Assembly: GCF_035621475.1 (NCBI RefSeq)
Contig: NZ_CP141799.1
Location: forward strand, 2,902,501 to 2,966,500
DNA length: 64,000 nt
Reading direction: 5' to 3'
Origin: Pseudomonas paeninsulae
Lineage (GTDB): Bacteria > Pseudomonadota > Gammaproteobacteria > Pseudomonadales > Pseudomonadaceae
The notes beneath the pieces were generated by a model. The model was given only the letters and a program-made list of their open reading frames with translations, had not been told where the DNA came from and did no database searches. Both the position numbers and the translations under genes were made by a program. This document shows positions 38,003-47,555 of the stretch, piece by piece. Numbering within the stretch: the stretch's first letter is position 1; each line of letters opens with the position of its first letter.

Positions 38003-39933
38003 GCACGCACATCGACACCCTGCTGATCGCCAACCGCGGCGAAATCGCCTGCCGCGTCATGCGCACGGCCAAGGCCATGGGCATCACGACCGTGGCGGTA
38101 CACAGCGCCGTCGACCGTAACGCCCGCCACGTGCGCGAGGCGGACATCGCCATCGACCTGGGCGGCGCCAAGCCGGCCGACAGCTACCTGCGTATCGACG
38201 CGTTGATTGCCGCAGCCCAGGCCAGCGGCGCCCAGGCCATCCACCCCGGTTATGGCTTTCTCTCGGAGAACGCCGGCTTCGCCCGCGCCATCGAAGCGGC
38301 CGGCTTGCTCTTCCTCGGCCCGCCCGCCAGCGCCATCGACGCCATGGGCAGCAAGTCCGCGGCCAAGGCGCTGATGGACGCCGCCGGCGTGCCGTTGGTG
38401 CCTGGCTATCACGGCGAGGCCCAGGACCTGGAGACCTTCCGCGCCGCCTCCGAAGTCATCGGCTACCCGGTATTGCTCAAGGCCACCGCTGGTGGCGGCG
38501 GCAAGGGCATGAAGGTGGTCGAGCGCGAAAGTGAACTGGGCGAAGCCCTGGCCAGCGCTCAGCGCGAGGCGCAGTCCTCGTTTGGCGACTCGCGCATGCT
38601 GGTGGAAAAATACGTACTCAAACCGCGCCACGTGGAGATCCAGGTATTTGCCGACCAACACGGCCACTGCCTGTACCTGAATGAGCGCGATTGCTCGATC
38701 CAGCGTCGCCACCAGAAGGTGGTCGAGGAAGCGCCGGCGCCGGGCCTCAGCCCGGAACTGCGCCGCGCCATGGGCGAGGCCGCAGTCAAGGCAGCCCAGG
38801 CCATCGGCTATGTCGGCGCCGGCACCGTGGAGTTTCTGCTGGACGAGCGCGGCGACTTCTTCTTCATGGAGATGAACACCCGCCTGCAGGTCGAGCACCC
38901 GGTCACCGAGGCCATCACCGGCCTCGACCTGGTCGCCTGGCAGATCCGCGTCGCCCGTGGCGAGGCGCTGCCGCTGACCCAGCAGCAGGTGCCCTTGATC
39001 GGCCATGCCATCGAGGTACGCCTGTATGCCGAAGACCCGGATCATGACTTCCTGCCCTCCACCGGCACCCTGGCGCTGTACCGCGAGGCCAGTGCCGGGC
39101 CGGGCCGGCGGGTCGATATGGGCGTGGCCGAAGGTGACGAGGTGTCGCCCTTCTACGACCCGATGCTCGGCAAGTTGATCGCCTGGGGCGACAACCGCGA
39201 GGAAGCGCGCCTGCGTCTGCTGGCCATGCTCAATGAAACCTGCATCGGCGGGGTCAAGACCAACCTGGCGTTCCTGCGCCGCGTGCTGGCCCACCCAGCC
39301 TTCGCCGACGCCGAACTGGATACCGGCTTTATCCCGCGCCACGAAGCGCAACTGCTGCCGCCGCCAGGCGAGTTGCCCGCCGAATTCTGGCAACTGGCCG
39401 GCGAGGCCTTCGTGCAGAGCGAGCCGCTACGGCGCAAGCACGAAGACTTCCATTCGCCGTGGGCAACCAGCAGCGGCTGGCGTGCCGGGCTGCCCAGCGA
39501 GTGCTCGATCAGCCTGCACTGCAATGGCCGTGAACAGACCGTCAAGCTCAGTGGCGACGTCCGCCTGCAAGGCGAATCACGGGCGCCTACAGCCGTGCAG
39601 CGGCGTCACACGGCGATTCGCCAAGGCGACACCCTGTATGTCGAGTGGGATGGTGAGCTGCACCCGGTCAATCGCGTCGACCCAATTGCCGCCGTCGAGG
39701 CCAGCCACAGCCAGCACGGTGGCCTGACGGCGCCAATGAACGGCAGCATCGTCCGCGTACTGGTCGAAGCCGGCCAGCAGGTCGAGGCCGGCACCGCCCT
39801 GGTGGTGCTGGAAGCGATGAAGATGGAGCACAGCATCCGCGCGCCGCATGCCGGCACCGTCAAGGCCCTGTATTGCAGCGAAGGCGAGATGGTCGGCGAA
39901 GGCAGCGTGCTGGTTGAGTTGGACGAAGCCTGA
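37999..39933 (+). CDS. liuD: Methylcrotonyl-CoA carboxylase, alpha (biotin) subunit
   Basis: A 644-residue biotin-dependent carboxylase subunit. Order: biotin-carboxylase N-domain (LLIANRGEIACRVMRTAKAMGI), ATP-grasp region (LLKATAGGGGKGMKVV, RDCSIQRRHQKVVEEAPAP, EMNTRLQVEHPVTEAITG), C-domain, the MCC-specific BT-like region, and a biotinyl domain with VLEAMKMEHSI, biotinylated on about Lys608. It loads CO2 on biotin for LiuB. Its Shine-Dalgarno (GGCAGGAG) lies in the last repeat unit, and its start overlaps micro-ORF 5. Confidence 0.97.
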   Translation: MSTHIDTLLIANRGEIACRVMRTAKAMGITTVAVHSAVDRNARHVREADIAIDLGGAKPADSYLRIDALIAAAQASGAQAIHPGYGFLSENAGFARAIEAAGLLFLGPPASAIDAMGSKSAAKALMDAAGVPLVPGYHGEAQDLETFRAASEVIGYPVLLKATAGGGGKGMKVVERESELGEALASAQREAQSSFGDSRMLVEKYVLKPRHVEIQVFADQHGHCLYLNERDCSIQRRHQKVVEEAPAPGLSPELRRAMGEAAVKAAQAIGYVGAGTVEFLLDERGDFFFMEMNTRLQVEHPVTEAITGLDLVAWQIRVARGEALPLTQQQVPLIGHAIEVRLYAEDPDHDFLPSTGTLALYREASAGPGRRVDMGVAEGDEVSPFYDPMLGKLIAWGDNREEARLRLLAMLNETCIGGVKTNLAFLRRVLAHPAFADAELDTGFIPRHEAQLLPPPGELPAEFWQLAGEAFVQSEPLRRKHEDFHSPWATSSGWRAGLPSECSISLHCNGREQTVKLSGDVRLQGESRAPTAVQRRHTAIRQGDTLYVEWDGELHPVNRVDPIAAVEASHSQHGGLTAPMNGSIVRVLVEAGQQVEAGTALVVLEAMKMEHSIRAPHAGTVKALYCSEGEMVGEGSVLVELDEA

Positions 39934-39966
39934 CGGCTCGCTGCTGTCGAATGCTGAATTGACTGC

Positions 39967-40036
39967 GTAGGATGGGTTGAGCGAAGCGATACCCATCAAC
40001 CACGCGATGGGTAACGCGGGGCTCAACCCATCCTAC
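39967..40036. repeat. Repeat hairpin between liuD and liuE
   Basis: GTAGGATGGGTTGAGC (39967-39982) pairs perfectly with 40021-40036; an imperfect inner GCGATACCCAT / ATGGGTAACGC stem extends it. Same family as 34955-35030, but without the T-run. Confidence 0.75.
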
Positions 40037-40104
40037 CGTCTAAGGTCCTTCGTAAGGTGCTGCCTGGATACGAAGCCCAAGATCCCGATTCAAGAGATGA
40101 CGCG

Positions 40105-41013
40105 ATGACAATTCCCAGCAAGGTGCGCTTGGTCGAAGTCGGCCCACGTGACGGCCTGCAGAATGAAAAACAACCGATCAGCGTGGCCGACAAGGTACGT
40201 CTGGTCGATGACCTCAGCGCCGCCGGCTTGAGCTATATCGAAGTCGGTAGCTTCGTCTCGCCCAAGTGGGTGCCGCAGATGGCTGGCAGCGCCGAGATGT
40301 TCGACCAGATCCAGCAGTTGCCCGGCGTGACCTACGCCGCCCTGACCCCCAACCTCAAGGGCTTCGAGGCGGCACTGGCGGCCGGAGTCAAGGAAGTGGC
40401 CGTTTTCGCCGCCGCCTCCGAGGCCTTCTCGCAGAAGAACATCAACTGCTCGATTGGCGAAAGCCTTGAGCGTTTTCTGCCATTGATGGACGCCGCCAAG
40501 CAGCAGGGCATTCGCGTGCGCGGCTACGTGTCCTGCGTACTCGGCTGTCCTTACGAGGGCACCATCGCCCCGGCCCAAGTGGCGGATGTGGCCCGCGAGC
40601 TCTACCACATGGGCTGCTACGAGATCTCCCTCGGCGACACCATCGGTGCCGGCACCGCCGGAGAAACCCGGCGCTTGATCGAAGTAGTCGGCGGCAAGGT
40701 CCCGCGCAACAAGCTAGCCGGGCATTTTCACGACACCTACGGTCAGGCCCTGGCCAATATCTACGCCAGCCTGCTGGAAGGCATCGAGGTGTTCGACAGC
40801 TCAGTCGCCGGCCTCGGCGGCTGCCCCTATGCCAAGGGCGCCACCGGCAATGTCGCGACCGAGGATGTGCTGTATCTGCTCAATGGCCTGGGCATCAGCA
40901 CCGGTATCGATATGGATCTGCTGATCCAAGCCGGTGCGCGCATCTGCGCGGTGCTCGACAAGCCCAACGGCTCACGGGTGGCCCGCGCTCGCTTGGCCCA
41001 GGCACAGGCCTGA
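40105..41013 (+). CDS. liuE: Hydroxymethylglutaryl-CoA lyase
   Basis: A 302-residue HMG-CoA lyase. It has the N-terminal catalytic VEVGPRDGLQNE, the VGSFVSPKWVPQMA segment and the family signature SVAGLGGCPYAKGATGNVATEDV with its catalytic cysteine, plus the metal-binding HFHDTYGQALAN. It splits HMG-CoA into acetyl-CoA and acetoacetate, the end of the leucine pathway; acetoacetate is then handled by the adjacent transferase/thiolase and synthetase genes. Start at 40105 gives the normal N-terminus. Confidence 0.96.
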   Translation: MTIPSKVRLVEVGPRDGLQNEKQPISVADKVRLVDDLSAAGLSYIEVGSFVSPKWVPQMAGSAEMFDQIQQLPGVTYAALTPNLKGFEAALAAGVKEVAVFAAASEAFSQKNINCSIGESLERFLPLMDAAKQQGIRVRGYVSCVLGCPYEGTIAPAQVADVARELYHMGCYEISLGDTIGAGTAGETRRLIEVVGGKVPRNKLAGHFHDTYGQALANIYASLLEGIEVFDSSVAGLGGCPYAKGATGNVATEDVLYLLNGLGISTGIDMDLLIQAGARICAVLDKPNGSRVARARLAQAQA

Positions 41014-41097
41014 ACACTTCCACGCCTTTCCCTGGCCGTGGTCACCCTGTGCCGCTGCTTTTTTTGTTCGCCAACCAGCCGCTCTCGCAGATAAGCG

Positions 41098-41138
41098 AAA
41101 AAACGCCGGCGCCCTCCATCGATGGGCGACCGGCGTTT
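41098..41138 (-). terminator. Terminator between convergent liuE and atoB
   Basis: CGCCGG (41104-41109) plus GCCC pair with GGGC and CCGGCG (41130-41135) around an 8-9 nt loop. On the minus strand the stem is followed by a run of T residues (41098-41103), a good terminator for atoB; on the plus strand only TTT follows, so it may work weakly for liuE too. Confidence 0.8.
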
Positions 41139-41251
41139 GGCTGTGAGGACTTCTTGTCCAGCGCCCGTAGTAGCAAGGAGGCGGCGCGCAGACAGTAGAT
41201 TCACTACGGCAAGCGACGCCGACGCAGCAAATGCGCGTGCTGGGCGTGAAG

Positions 41252-42430
41252 TTAGCGTTCAATCGCCAAAGCCACGCCCTGACCGCCACCGATACACAGA
41301 GTGGCCAGGCCCTTGTGGGCATCGCGCTTGATCATCTCGTGCAGCAGGGTCACCAAAATCCGGCAGCCGGAACCACCGATCGGGTGGCCGATGGCGATGG
41401 CACCACCGTTGACGTTGACCTTGCTCGCGTCCCACTGCAATTCCTTGCCGACGGCCAGGGCCTGGGCGGCGAAGGCTTCGTTGGCCTCGATCAGGTCCAG
41501 CTGCTCCAGGCTCCAACCGGCCTTGGCCAAGCAGCGCTGGGTGGCGGAGACCGGGCCGATGCCCATGATTGCCGGATCGACGCCGGCGTTGGCGTAGCCG
41601 GCGATACGCGCCAGCACCGGCAGGCCGAGGGCCTGGGCTTTTTCTGCGCTCATCAGCAGCACCGCGGCGGCGCCGTCGTTGAGGCTGGAGGCATTGCCGG
41701 CGGTGACGCTGCCGTCTTTCTTGAACGCCGGCTTGAGCTTGGCCAATGATTCGGCGGTGGTGCTGGCGCGCGGCTGTTCGTCGGTGGCGAAGCTGAGCGG
41801 TTCGCCTTTGCGCTGTGGGATCAGGATCGGGGTGATTTCATCCTTGAAACGGCCGGCCTCGATGGCGGCGCAGGCCTTGCGCTGCGACTCGGCGGCGAAG
41901 GCATCCTGCTCCTCGCGGCTGATGGCGTATTTGTCCACCAGATTCTCGGCGGTGATGCCCATGTGGTAGTCGTTGAAGGCGTCCCACAGGCCGTCTGTGA
42001 TCATGCTGTCGACCAGCTGGGCGTGGCCCATGCGCAGACCGGTACGGGCGCCGGGCATGACGTAGGGGGCCAGGCTCATGTTCTCCATGCCGCCGGCGAT
42101 GATCACCTCGGCATCGCCGCAGCGGATCGCCTGGGCGCCCAGGTGCAGGGCTTTCAGGCCCGAACCGCAGACCTTGTTCAGGGTCAGTGCCGGTACCGCA
42201 TGGGGCAGGCCGGCGAGGATAGCCGCCTGGCGTGCCGGGTTCTGTCCGCTGCCTGCGGTGAGCACCTGGCCGAGGATCACTTCGTCGACCTCGGCGCCGT
42301 TCAGGCCGGTTTGATCCAGCAGGCGGCGGATCACCGCGGCGCCCAGTTCGGGGGCAGCAATGCCCGCCAACGAACCCTGGAAGCTGCCGACCGCGGTGCG
42401 GGTGGCGGCGACTATGACGACTTCTTGCAT
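41252..42430 (-). CDS. atoB: Acetyl-CoA acetyltransferase (acetoacetyl-CoA thiolase)
   Basis: A 392-residue biosynthetic/degradative thiolase. Cys88 in [11 protein letters not shown], His in [17 protein letters not shown], and the second Cys in TLCIGGGQG near the end. It cleaves acetoacetyl-CoA to two acetyl-CoA. It follows the two CoA-transferase genes on the same strand and converges with liuE, so leucine-derived acetoacetate would be activated by the transferase and split here. Confidence 0.95.
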   Translation of the reverse strand: MQEVVIVAATRTAVGSFQGSLAGIAAPELGAAVIRRLLDQTGLNGAEVDEVILGQVLTAGSGQNPARQAAILAGLPHAVPALTLNKVCGSGLKALHLGAQAIRCGDAEVIIAGGMENMSLAPYVMPGARTGLRMGHAQLVDSMITDGLWDAFNDYHMGITAENLVDKYAISREEQDAFAAESQRKACAAIEAGRFKDEITPILIPQRKGEPLSFATDEQPRASTTAESLAKLKPAFKKDGSVTAGNASSLNDGAAAVLLMSAEKAQALGLPVLARIAGYANAGVDPAIMGIGPVSATQRCLAKAGWSLEQLDLIEANEAFAAQALAVGKELQWDASKVNVNGGAIAIGHPIGGSGCRILVTLLHEMIKRDAHKGLATLCIGGGQGVALAIER

Positions 42431-42481
42431 GGTGAGACTCCTGCGAGTGGCGTCGATGCCGCTCGGGGCATCGACAATCGA

Positions 42482-42524
42482 TGGGTAACGCTGCGCTCGC
42501 GGAACGCCGCCCGACCCATCCTAC
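42482..42524. repeat. Partial copy of the GTAGGATGGG hairpin repeat
   Basis: The gap between atoB and the transferase B gene contains TGGGTAACGCTGCGC and CGACCCATCCTAC, the right half and a remnant of the hairpin family seen at 34955 and 39967. The left arm is missing. Confidence 0.45.
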
Positions 42525-42586
42525 AAATGAAAAACCGCTGCGCGGGGCGCCATGCGTGGTGGCACGCCTGCGCAGCGGGGAGGTGC

Positions 42587-43243
42587 TCAGAAGGTCATTT
42601 CGATGACATCGTCCGGCACGATCAGCGGGCCTGCGGTCTTGCTGACGATCTCCTCGATGCTCACGCCCGGTGCGCGCTCACGCAGGATAAAGCTGCCGTT
42701 GTCGATCTCCAGGTAGGCCAGGTCGGTGAGCACCTTGCGGATGCAGCCGCAGCCGGTGAGCGGCAAGCTGCAATGCTTGAGCAGCTTGGACTCGCCATCC
42801 TTGGAGGCGTGGGTCATGGTCACGATGATGTTGTCGGCACCGGCGACCAGGTCCATGGCGCCGCCCATGCCCTTGATCAACTTGCCGGGGATCATCCAGG
42901 AGGCGATGTTGCCGTTGGCATCCACCTCGAAGGCGCCCAGTACGGTGAGATCGACGTGGCCACCGCGGATCATCGCGAAGGACTCGGCCGAGGAGAAGAT
43001 CGACGCACCTTTACGCGCGGTCACCGTCTGCTTGCCGGCGTTGATCATGTCGGCGTCCAGCTCATCCTCGGTCGGGAACGCGCCCATGCCGAGCAGGCCG
43101 TTTTCCGATTGCAGCATCACGTCAATGCCTTCCGGCACATAGTTGGCCACCAGGGTCGGGATGCCGATGCCCAGGTTCACGTAGTAACCATCTTTCAATT
43201 CGCGCGCCACACGCTGAGCCATCTGTTCGCGGGTAAGTGCCAT
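42587..43243 (-). CDS. dhcB: 3-oxoacid CoA-transferase subunit B (DhcB/ScoB-like)
   Basis: A 218-residue family I CoA-transferase beta subunit. The catalytic glutamate is Glu47 in the motif QSENGLLG, preceded by NLGIGIPTLVANYVPEGI. It moves CoA from a donor acyl-CoA (succinyl-CoA or acetyl-CoA) to acetoacetate or 3-dehydrocarnitine. From memory this locus order matches P. aeruginosa dhcA-dhcB-atoB with the LysR gene dhcR; the exact substrate preference cannot be read from sequence, and atoA/scoB are alternative names. Confidence 0.9.
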   Translation of the reverse strand: MALTREQMAQRVARELKDGYYVNLGIGIPTLVANYVPEGIDVMLQSENGLLGMGAFPTEDELDADMINAGKQTVTARKGASIFSSAESFAMIRGGHVDLTVLGAFEVDANGNIASWMIPGKLIKGMGGAMDLVAGADNIIVTMTHASKDGESKLLKHCSLPLTGCGCIRKVLTDLAYLEIDNGSFILRERAPGVSIEEIVSKTAGPLIVPDDVIEMTF

Positions 43244-43269
43244 GGAGAAATCCTCTTGTTGTAGTCTGA

Positions 43270-43968
43270 TCAGGCGCGCAGGGTGCGCTTCTCGATGCGC
43301 TTCTCGAAACTGCCCTGGATGATGCGATCGACGTAGATGCCCGGGGTGTGGATGTGTGCCGGATCGAGTTCGCCGGGTTCGACGATTTCCTCCACCTCGA
43401 CCACGGTAATGCGCCCGGCGGTGGCCACCAGCGGGTTGAAGTTCTGCGCGGTGTGGCGATAGATCACGTTGCCGAAGTGGTCGGCCTTCCAGCCTTTGAC
43501 GATGGCGAAGTCGCCGGTGATGGCCGGTTCGAGGATGTAATGGCGGCCATTGAATTCGCGTGCTTCCTTGCCTTCGGCGACCGGGGTGCCGTAGCCGGTA
43601 GCGGTGAAGAAGGCCGGAATGCCGGCGCCACCAGCGCGTAGTTTCTCCGCCAGGGTGCCTTGTGGAGTCAGCTCGACCTCCAGTTCGCCGTTGAGCAACT
43701 GCCGCTCGAACAGGGCGTTCTCACCCACGTAGGAGGCAATCATCTTGCGGATCTGCCGGTCTTCCAGCAGCACGCCGAGGCCGAAACCATCGACCCCGCA
43801 GTTGTTCGAGACCACGGTCAGGCCGCGCACGCCGAGGCGGCGGATCTCGGCGATCAGGTTCTCCGGAATTCCGCACAGGCCAAAGCCGCCGGCCAGAACG
43901 GTCATGTTGTCGGTCAGCCCGGCCAAGGCCTCTGCATAACTGCCTACCCGCTTGTCGAGTCCACTCAT
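43270..43968 (-). CDS. dhcA: 3-oxoacid CoA-transferase subunit A (DhcA/ScoA-like)
   Basis: A 232-residue family I CoA-transferase alpha subunit. The glycine-rich signature [17 protein letters not shown] is near the N-terminus and the family stretches [18 protein letters not shown] and [24 protein letters not shown] follow. It partners the subunit encoded 26 bp downstream. The ATG at 43968 gives the family N-terminus. Its promoter region is shared with the divergent LysR gene and contains a striking palindrome. Confidence 0.9.
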   Translation of the reverse strand: MSGLDKRVGSYAEALAGLTDNMTVLAGGFGLCGIPENLIAEIRRLGVRGLTVVSNNCGVDGFGLGVLLEDRQIRKMIASYVGENALFERQLLNGELEVELTPQGTLAEKLRAGGAGIPAFFTATGYGTPVAEGKEAREFNGRHYILEPAITGDFAIVKGWKADHFGNVIYRHTAQNFNPLVATAGRITVVEVEEIVEPGELDPAHIHTPGIYVDRIIQGSFEKRIEKRTLRA

Positions 43969-44055
43969 ATCGCTGCGCCTCTTGTAATTGTCGGTTCGGC
44001 AGCCGTGCCGCCAGAAAGCAAGTGAGAGCTTCACCGCTACGGACTAATTTGTTAA

Positions 44056-44091
44056 GTTTGTTTTTCTAAGCCATTAATCAGAAAAACAAAC
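44056..44091. promoter_or_regulatory. 36-bp inverted repeat abutting the LysR (dhcR-like) start
   Basis: GTTTGTTTTTCT (44056-44067) is exactly inverted at 44080-44091 with a 12-bp spacer, and ends 2 bp before the LysR ATG. It is a candidate LysR regulator site controlling both divergent genes. Because it occupies the Shine-Dalgarno position, the regulator has no normal ribosome-binding site. Confidence 0.65.
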
Positions 44092-44093
44092 CA

Positions 44094-45023
44094 ATGACCG
44101 TCAAGCAATTGCGTGCCTTCCTCGCCGTGGCGCAGAGCCTGAGCTTCGTCCAGGCTTGCGCGCGCCTGCATCTGTCCCAGCCGGCGCTGAGCCTGGCGAT
44201 CAAGAACCTGGAGCAATCCCTCGGTGGCCCGTTGCTGGTGCGTACCACCCGCAGTGTCAGCCTGACCCCGGAAGGCGAACTGCTGCTGCCGATCGCCCGA
44301 CGCCTGCTGGCCGACTGGGACAACACCGAGGAGTTGCTACGCCAGCACTTCACCCTGCAGCTGGGCAAGGTTGCCATCGCCGCCATGCCCTCCTTCGCCG
44401 GCAACCTGCTGCCGGTTGCCCTCAAGGCGTTTCGTACGCGGCATCCGAAGGTCAATGTGGCGGTGCATGACGTCATCAACGAACAGGTGCTGGAGATGCT
44501 GCGCAACCACCGGGTCGAGCTAGGCATTGCCTTCGAACCGGAATCCCTCGATGGCCTGGACTTTATCCCCTTCTATACCGACCGTTTTGTCGCGGTGGTA
44601 CCCGCTGACTGTGCGCTGGCCGAGTTGCCCGAACTGAGCTGGGCGCAGCTGCTGCAAGAGAGCTTTATCACCTTGCAGCGCCCGTCTGCGGTGCGCCTGC
44701 TACTGGAGGAAAGCATCGCGGCCCAACATGGCAAACTGCGGGTGGCCTTTGAGAGCCACCAGCTGGTGACCGTCGGCCGCATGGTCGCCCAGGGCCTCGG
44801 CGTGAGCGCGGTGCCGAGCCTGTGCATCCAGCAGATGCAAGAGCTCGGCGCCCGTTGCATCGCCCTATCCGAGCCGCGGGTGGAACGCCGCGTCGGCCTG
44901 TTGCGCCTGGCCGGGCACGAGTTGTCGAGCGCGGCCCAAGCCCTCAGCGATGTGCTGCTACACGTCACGGACTGGAACAGCCTGAATCTTCCACGGGTCG
45001 AAACGCCGCCGAACGGCAGCTGA
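44094..45023 (+). CDS. dhcR: LysR-family regulator of the CoA-transferase genes
   Basis: A 309-residue LysR regulator with the N-terminal helix-turn-helix (MTVKQLRAFLAVAQSLSFVQACARLHLSQPALSLAIKNLE) and an effector domain. It is divergent from the CoA-transferase/atoB operon, as DhcR is in P. aeruginosa, and upstream of the acetoacetyl-CoA synthetase gene. The effector is likely dehydrocarnitine, acetoacetate or a related acid. The ATG at 44094 gives the normal family N-terminus although no Shine-Dalgarno is visible, which suggests leaderless or weak translation. Confidence 0.88.
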   Translation: MTVKQLRAFLAVAQSLSFVQACARLHLSQPALSLAIKNLEQSLGGPLLVRTTRSVSLTPEGELLLPIARRLLADWDNTEELLRQHFTLQLGKVAIAAMPSFAGNLLPVALKAFRTRHPKVNVAVHDVINEQVLEMLRNHRVELGIAFEPESLDGLDFIPFYTDRFVAVVPADCALAELPELSWAQLLQESFITLQRPSAVRLLLEESIAAQHGKLRVAFESHQLVTVGRMVAQGLGVSAVPSLCIQQMQELGARCIALSEPRVERRVGLLRLAGHELSSAAQALSDVLLHVTDWNSLNLPRVETPPNGS

Positions 45024-45425
45024 CGGTGCCCGCCAGGCAACGCCGCCGACTGCGTGCCATTATGTAAAGCATACGTCGGGGTAGCGATGAACCGGCCGCT
45101 CCAGAACCTATGGCCGTCACGTGGTTGACCCCTGATGCCGCCCGTATCCGGCATCGGGCCGACGAGCCAGCATCGGCGTTGCAGTCCACGGCACCAGCCA
45201 ACTGTGGCGGTCAGCCTGATGGCGGGCTGCGGTGGCCTGCAGCTGCCCCAGGTTGTTGCGGGGCAAACGAGCCGTTACCCGCAGGCTTTGTCCATGCCAC
45301 TGGGCCGGAGGTCGGATCCCTTGTAGTAAAGGTCGTTGCAGTCCAAGGCGACCGCCGCTCGGCAGACTATGGTGCCATCGCCATGCACGATGGCCTGGCA
45401 CAACAAGAGCCTCGGAGGAACAGAC
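45024..45425. other. 402-bp gap without a recognised gene
   Basis: The stretch before the acetoacetyl-CoA synthetase gene holds a Shine-Dalgarno (GGAGGAAC) at its right end but no convincing gene. Weak open frames on both strands lack family similarity that I can see, and the best minus-strand one runs into the synthetase gene. It may contain the synthetase promoter and degraded sequence. Confidence 0.5.
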
Positions 45426-47381
45426 ATGCAAAAGCCCTTATGGACCCCCTCCAAGGACCGTATCGCCGCCACCCGGCTGGACGCCTTCCGCCGTTTCGTC
45501 AACCAGCGCCATGGCCTGCAACTGCCCGACTACCCGGCCCTGCATGCCTGGAGCGTGGCTGCCCGCGAGACGTTCTGGCAGGCCATCGTCGACATCTTCG
45601 AGATCCGCTTCACCGAGCAACCCCACGCCGTGCTGGAAGAAGGCCTGGTCATGCCCAGCGCCCGCTGGTTCCCCGGCGCCCAGCTGAACTTCGCCGAGCA
45701 CCTGCTGCGCCGCCGCGATGACCACCCGGCGCTGGTGGCTGTCGGCGAGGACGGTTCGCGCGAGCAACTGAGCTACGCCGAGCTGGCCGCCCATGTCGCC
45801 GGCCTGCAGCAAAGCCTCAAGGCCGCCGGGGTAGGCATAGGCGACCGGGTCGTGGCCTTGATGCCCAACACCTGGCAGACGCTGGTCGGCATGCTCGCCG
45901 CCAGCAGCCTCGGCGCCACCTGGTCATCCTGCTCGCCGGACTTTGGCACCCAAGGGGTAATCGACCGCTTCGGTCAGATCGAGCCCAAGGTGCTGATCGC
46001 CGCCGCCGGCTACCGCTATGCCGGCAAGAACCTCGACCTGACCGGCAAACTCAACGAGATACTCGAACGCCTGCCGTCGCTGCAGCAGCTGATCGTGGTG
46101 CCCTACTCCCGGCCACAAGCCAAGGTCGACGACTTCACCACGGAAGCCAAGGTCGCGCTCTGGCAGGATTTCTACCAGGCCGGCGGCGAACCTCAGTTTA
46201 CTGCCGTGCCCTTCGATCACCCGCTGTATATCCTCTATTCCAGTGGCACTACCGGCGTGCCCAAGTGCATCGTCCACGGCACCGGCGGCGTGTTGTTGCA
46301 GCACGCCAAGGAACTCGGCCTGCACAGCGACCTGCACGCCAGCGACACGCTGTTCTACTACACCACCTGCGGCTGGATGATGTGGAATTGGCTGGTTTCC
46401 GGCCTGGCTCTGGGCGCCACCTTGGTGCTATTCGACGGCTCGCCGTTTCACCCCGACGCGGAACGCCTGATCGACCTGATCGACGCGGAAAACATCAGCA
46501 TCTTCGGCACCAGCGCCAAGTACCTCGCCGCCCTAGAGAAGGCTGGCGCCAAGCCGGGCAGCTCGCACAAACTGGCACGCTTGAAAGCCATCCTCTCGAC
46601 CGGCTCGCCGCTGTCCCACGAGAGCTTCGAGTACGTCTACCGCGAGATCAAAAGCGAGCTGTGCCTGTCATCGATTTCCGGCGGCACCGACATCGTCTCC
46701 TGCTTCGCCCTGGGTAATCCGCTGCTGCCGGTTTGGCGCGGCGAGTTGCAGTGCAAGGGCCTGGGCATGGATGTCCAGGTGTGGAACGAGGCAGGCCAGC
46801 GGGTTATTGGCCAGAAAGGCGAACTGGTCTGCGCCCAACACTTCCCCTCGATGCCGGTGGGTTTCTGGAACGATCCGGCTGACGAGAAGTTCCGCGCCGC
46901 CTACTTCGACACCTTCCCCGGCGTCTGGGCCCACGGCGACTACGCCGAGGAGACCAGCCACGGCGGCCTGGTGATTCACGGTCGCTCCGACGCCGTACTC
47001 AATCCGGGCGGCGTGCGTATCGGCACCGGGGAAATTTACCGCCAGGTGGAGAAAATCGAGGAGGTGCTGGAGTCCATCGCCATCGGCCAGGACTGGGACG
47101 ATGACGTGCGCGTGGTGCTGTTCGTCCGTCTGCGCGACGGCGTGACATTGACCGATGAACTGCAGGCACGCATTCGCCAGGCGATCTGCAGCAACACCAC
47201 GCCGCGCCACGTACCGGCCAAGATCATCGCCGTGGCCGACATTCCACGCACCCTCAGCGGCAAGATCGTCGAGCTGGCGGTGCGCAACGTGGTGCACGGC
47301 AAGCCGGTGAAGAACACCGACGCCCTGGCCAACCCCCAGGCGCTGAAGTTGTATCGGAATCTGCCGGAGCTGCAGCACTGA
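45426..47381 (+). CDS. Acetoacetyl-CoA synthetase
   Basis: A 651-residue ANL ligase of the acetoacetyl-CoA synthetase type. Start [21 protein letters not shown], substrate-domain segment [14 protein letters not shown]-loop [32 protein letters not shown], and C-terminal [15 protein letters not shown] with the catalytic lysine; length is normal (about 650). It activates acetoacetate to acetoacetyl-CoA with ATP, complementing the CoA-transferase route. GGAGGAAC lies 6 nt before the ATG. Together with LiuE and AtoB it closes the route from leucine to acetyl-CoA. Confidence 0.95.
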   Translation: MQKPLWTPSKDRIAATRLDAFRRFVNQRHGLQLPDYPALHAWSVAARETFWQAIVDIFEIRFTEQPHAVLEEGLVMPSARWFPGAQLNFAEHLLRRRDDHPALVAVGEDGSREQLSYAELAAHVAGLQQSLKAAGVGIGDRVVALMPNTWQTLVGMLAASSLGATWSSCSPDFGTQGVIDRFGQIEPKVLIAAAGYRYAGKNLDLTGKLNEILERLPSLQQLIVVPYSRPQAKVDDFTTEAKVALWQDFYQAGGEPQFTAVPFDHPLYILYSSGTTGVPKCIVHGTGGVLLQHAKELGLHSDLHASDTLFYYTTCGWMMWNWLVSGLALGATLVLFDGSPFHPDAERLIDLIDAENISIFGTSAKYLAALEKAGAKPGSSHKLARLKAILSTGSPLSHESFEYVYREIKSELCLSSISGGTDIVSCFALGNPLLPVWRGELQCKGLGMDVQVWNEAGQRVIGQKGELVCAQHFPSMPVGFWNDPADEKFRAAYFDTFPGVWAHGDYAEETSHGGLVIHGRSDAVLNPGGVRIGTGEIYRQVEKIEEVLESIAIGQDWDDDVRVVLFVRLRDGVTLTDELQARIRQAICSNTTPRHVPAKIIAVADIPRTLSGKIVELAVRNVVHGKPVKNTDALANPQALKLYRNLPELQH

Positions 47382-47555
47382 TCACCAAGACCAGACCATC
47401 CCAGCCAGCTGGTGGCGCCGGATAAACGACTGTCCAACTGCTGCTGACGGATGGACAGGGCAGAAAAGATCTAATAGCGTCGAACGGCGACGGTTTGCGC
47501 GCGTTGGCTGCCACACCGTCGCGCCCAGCCCTGCCTTAGGCAATGGACAAAGACC

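Noticed and set aside
45117..45502. Minus-strand frames in the gap before the acetoacetyl-CoA synthetase gene
   Set aside because: They overlap the synthetase start, have no recognisable domain and no consistent Shine-Dalgarno. Kept only as an undescribed gap.
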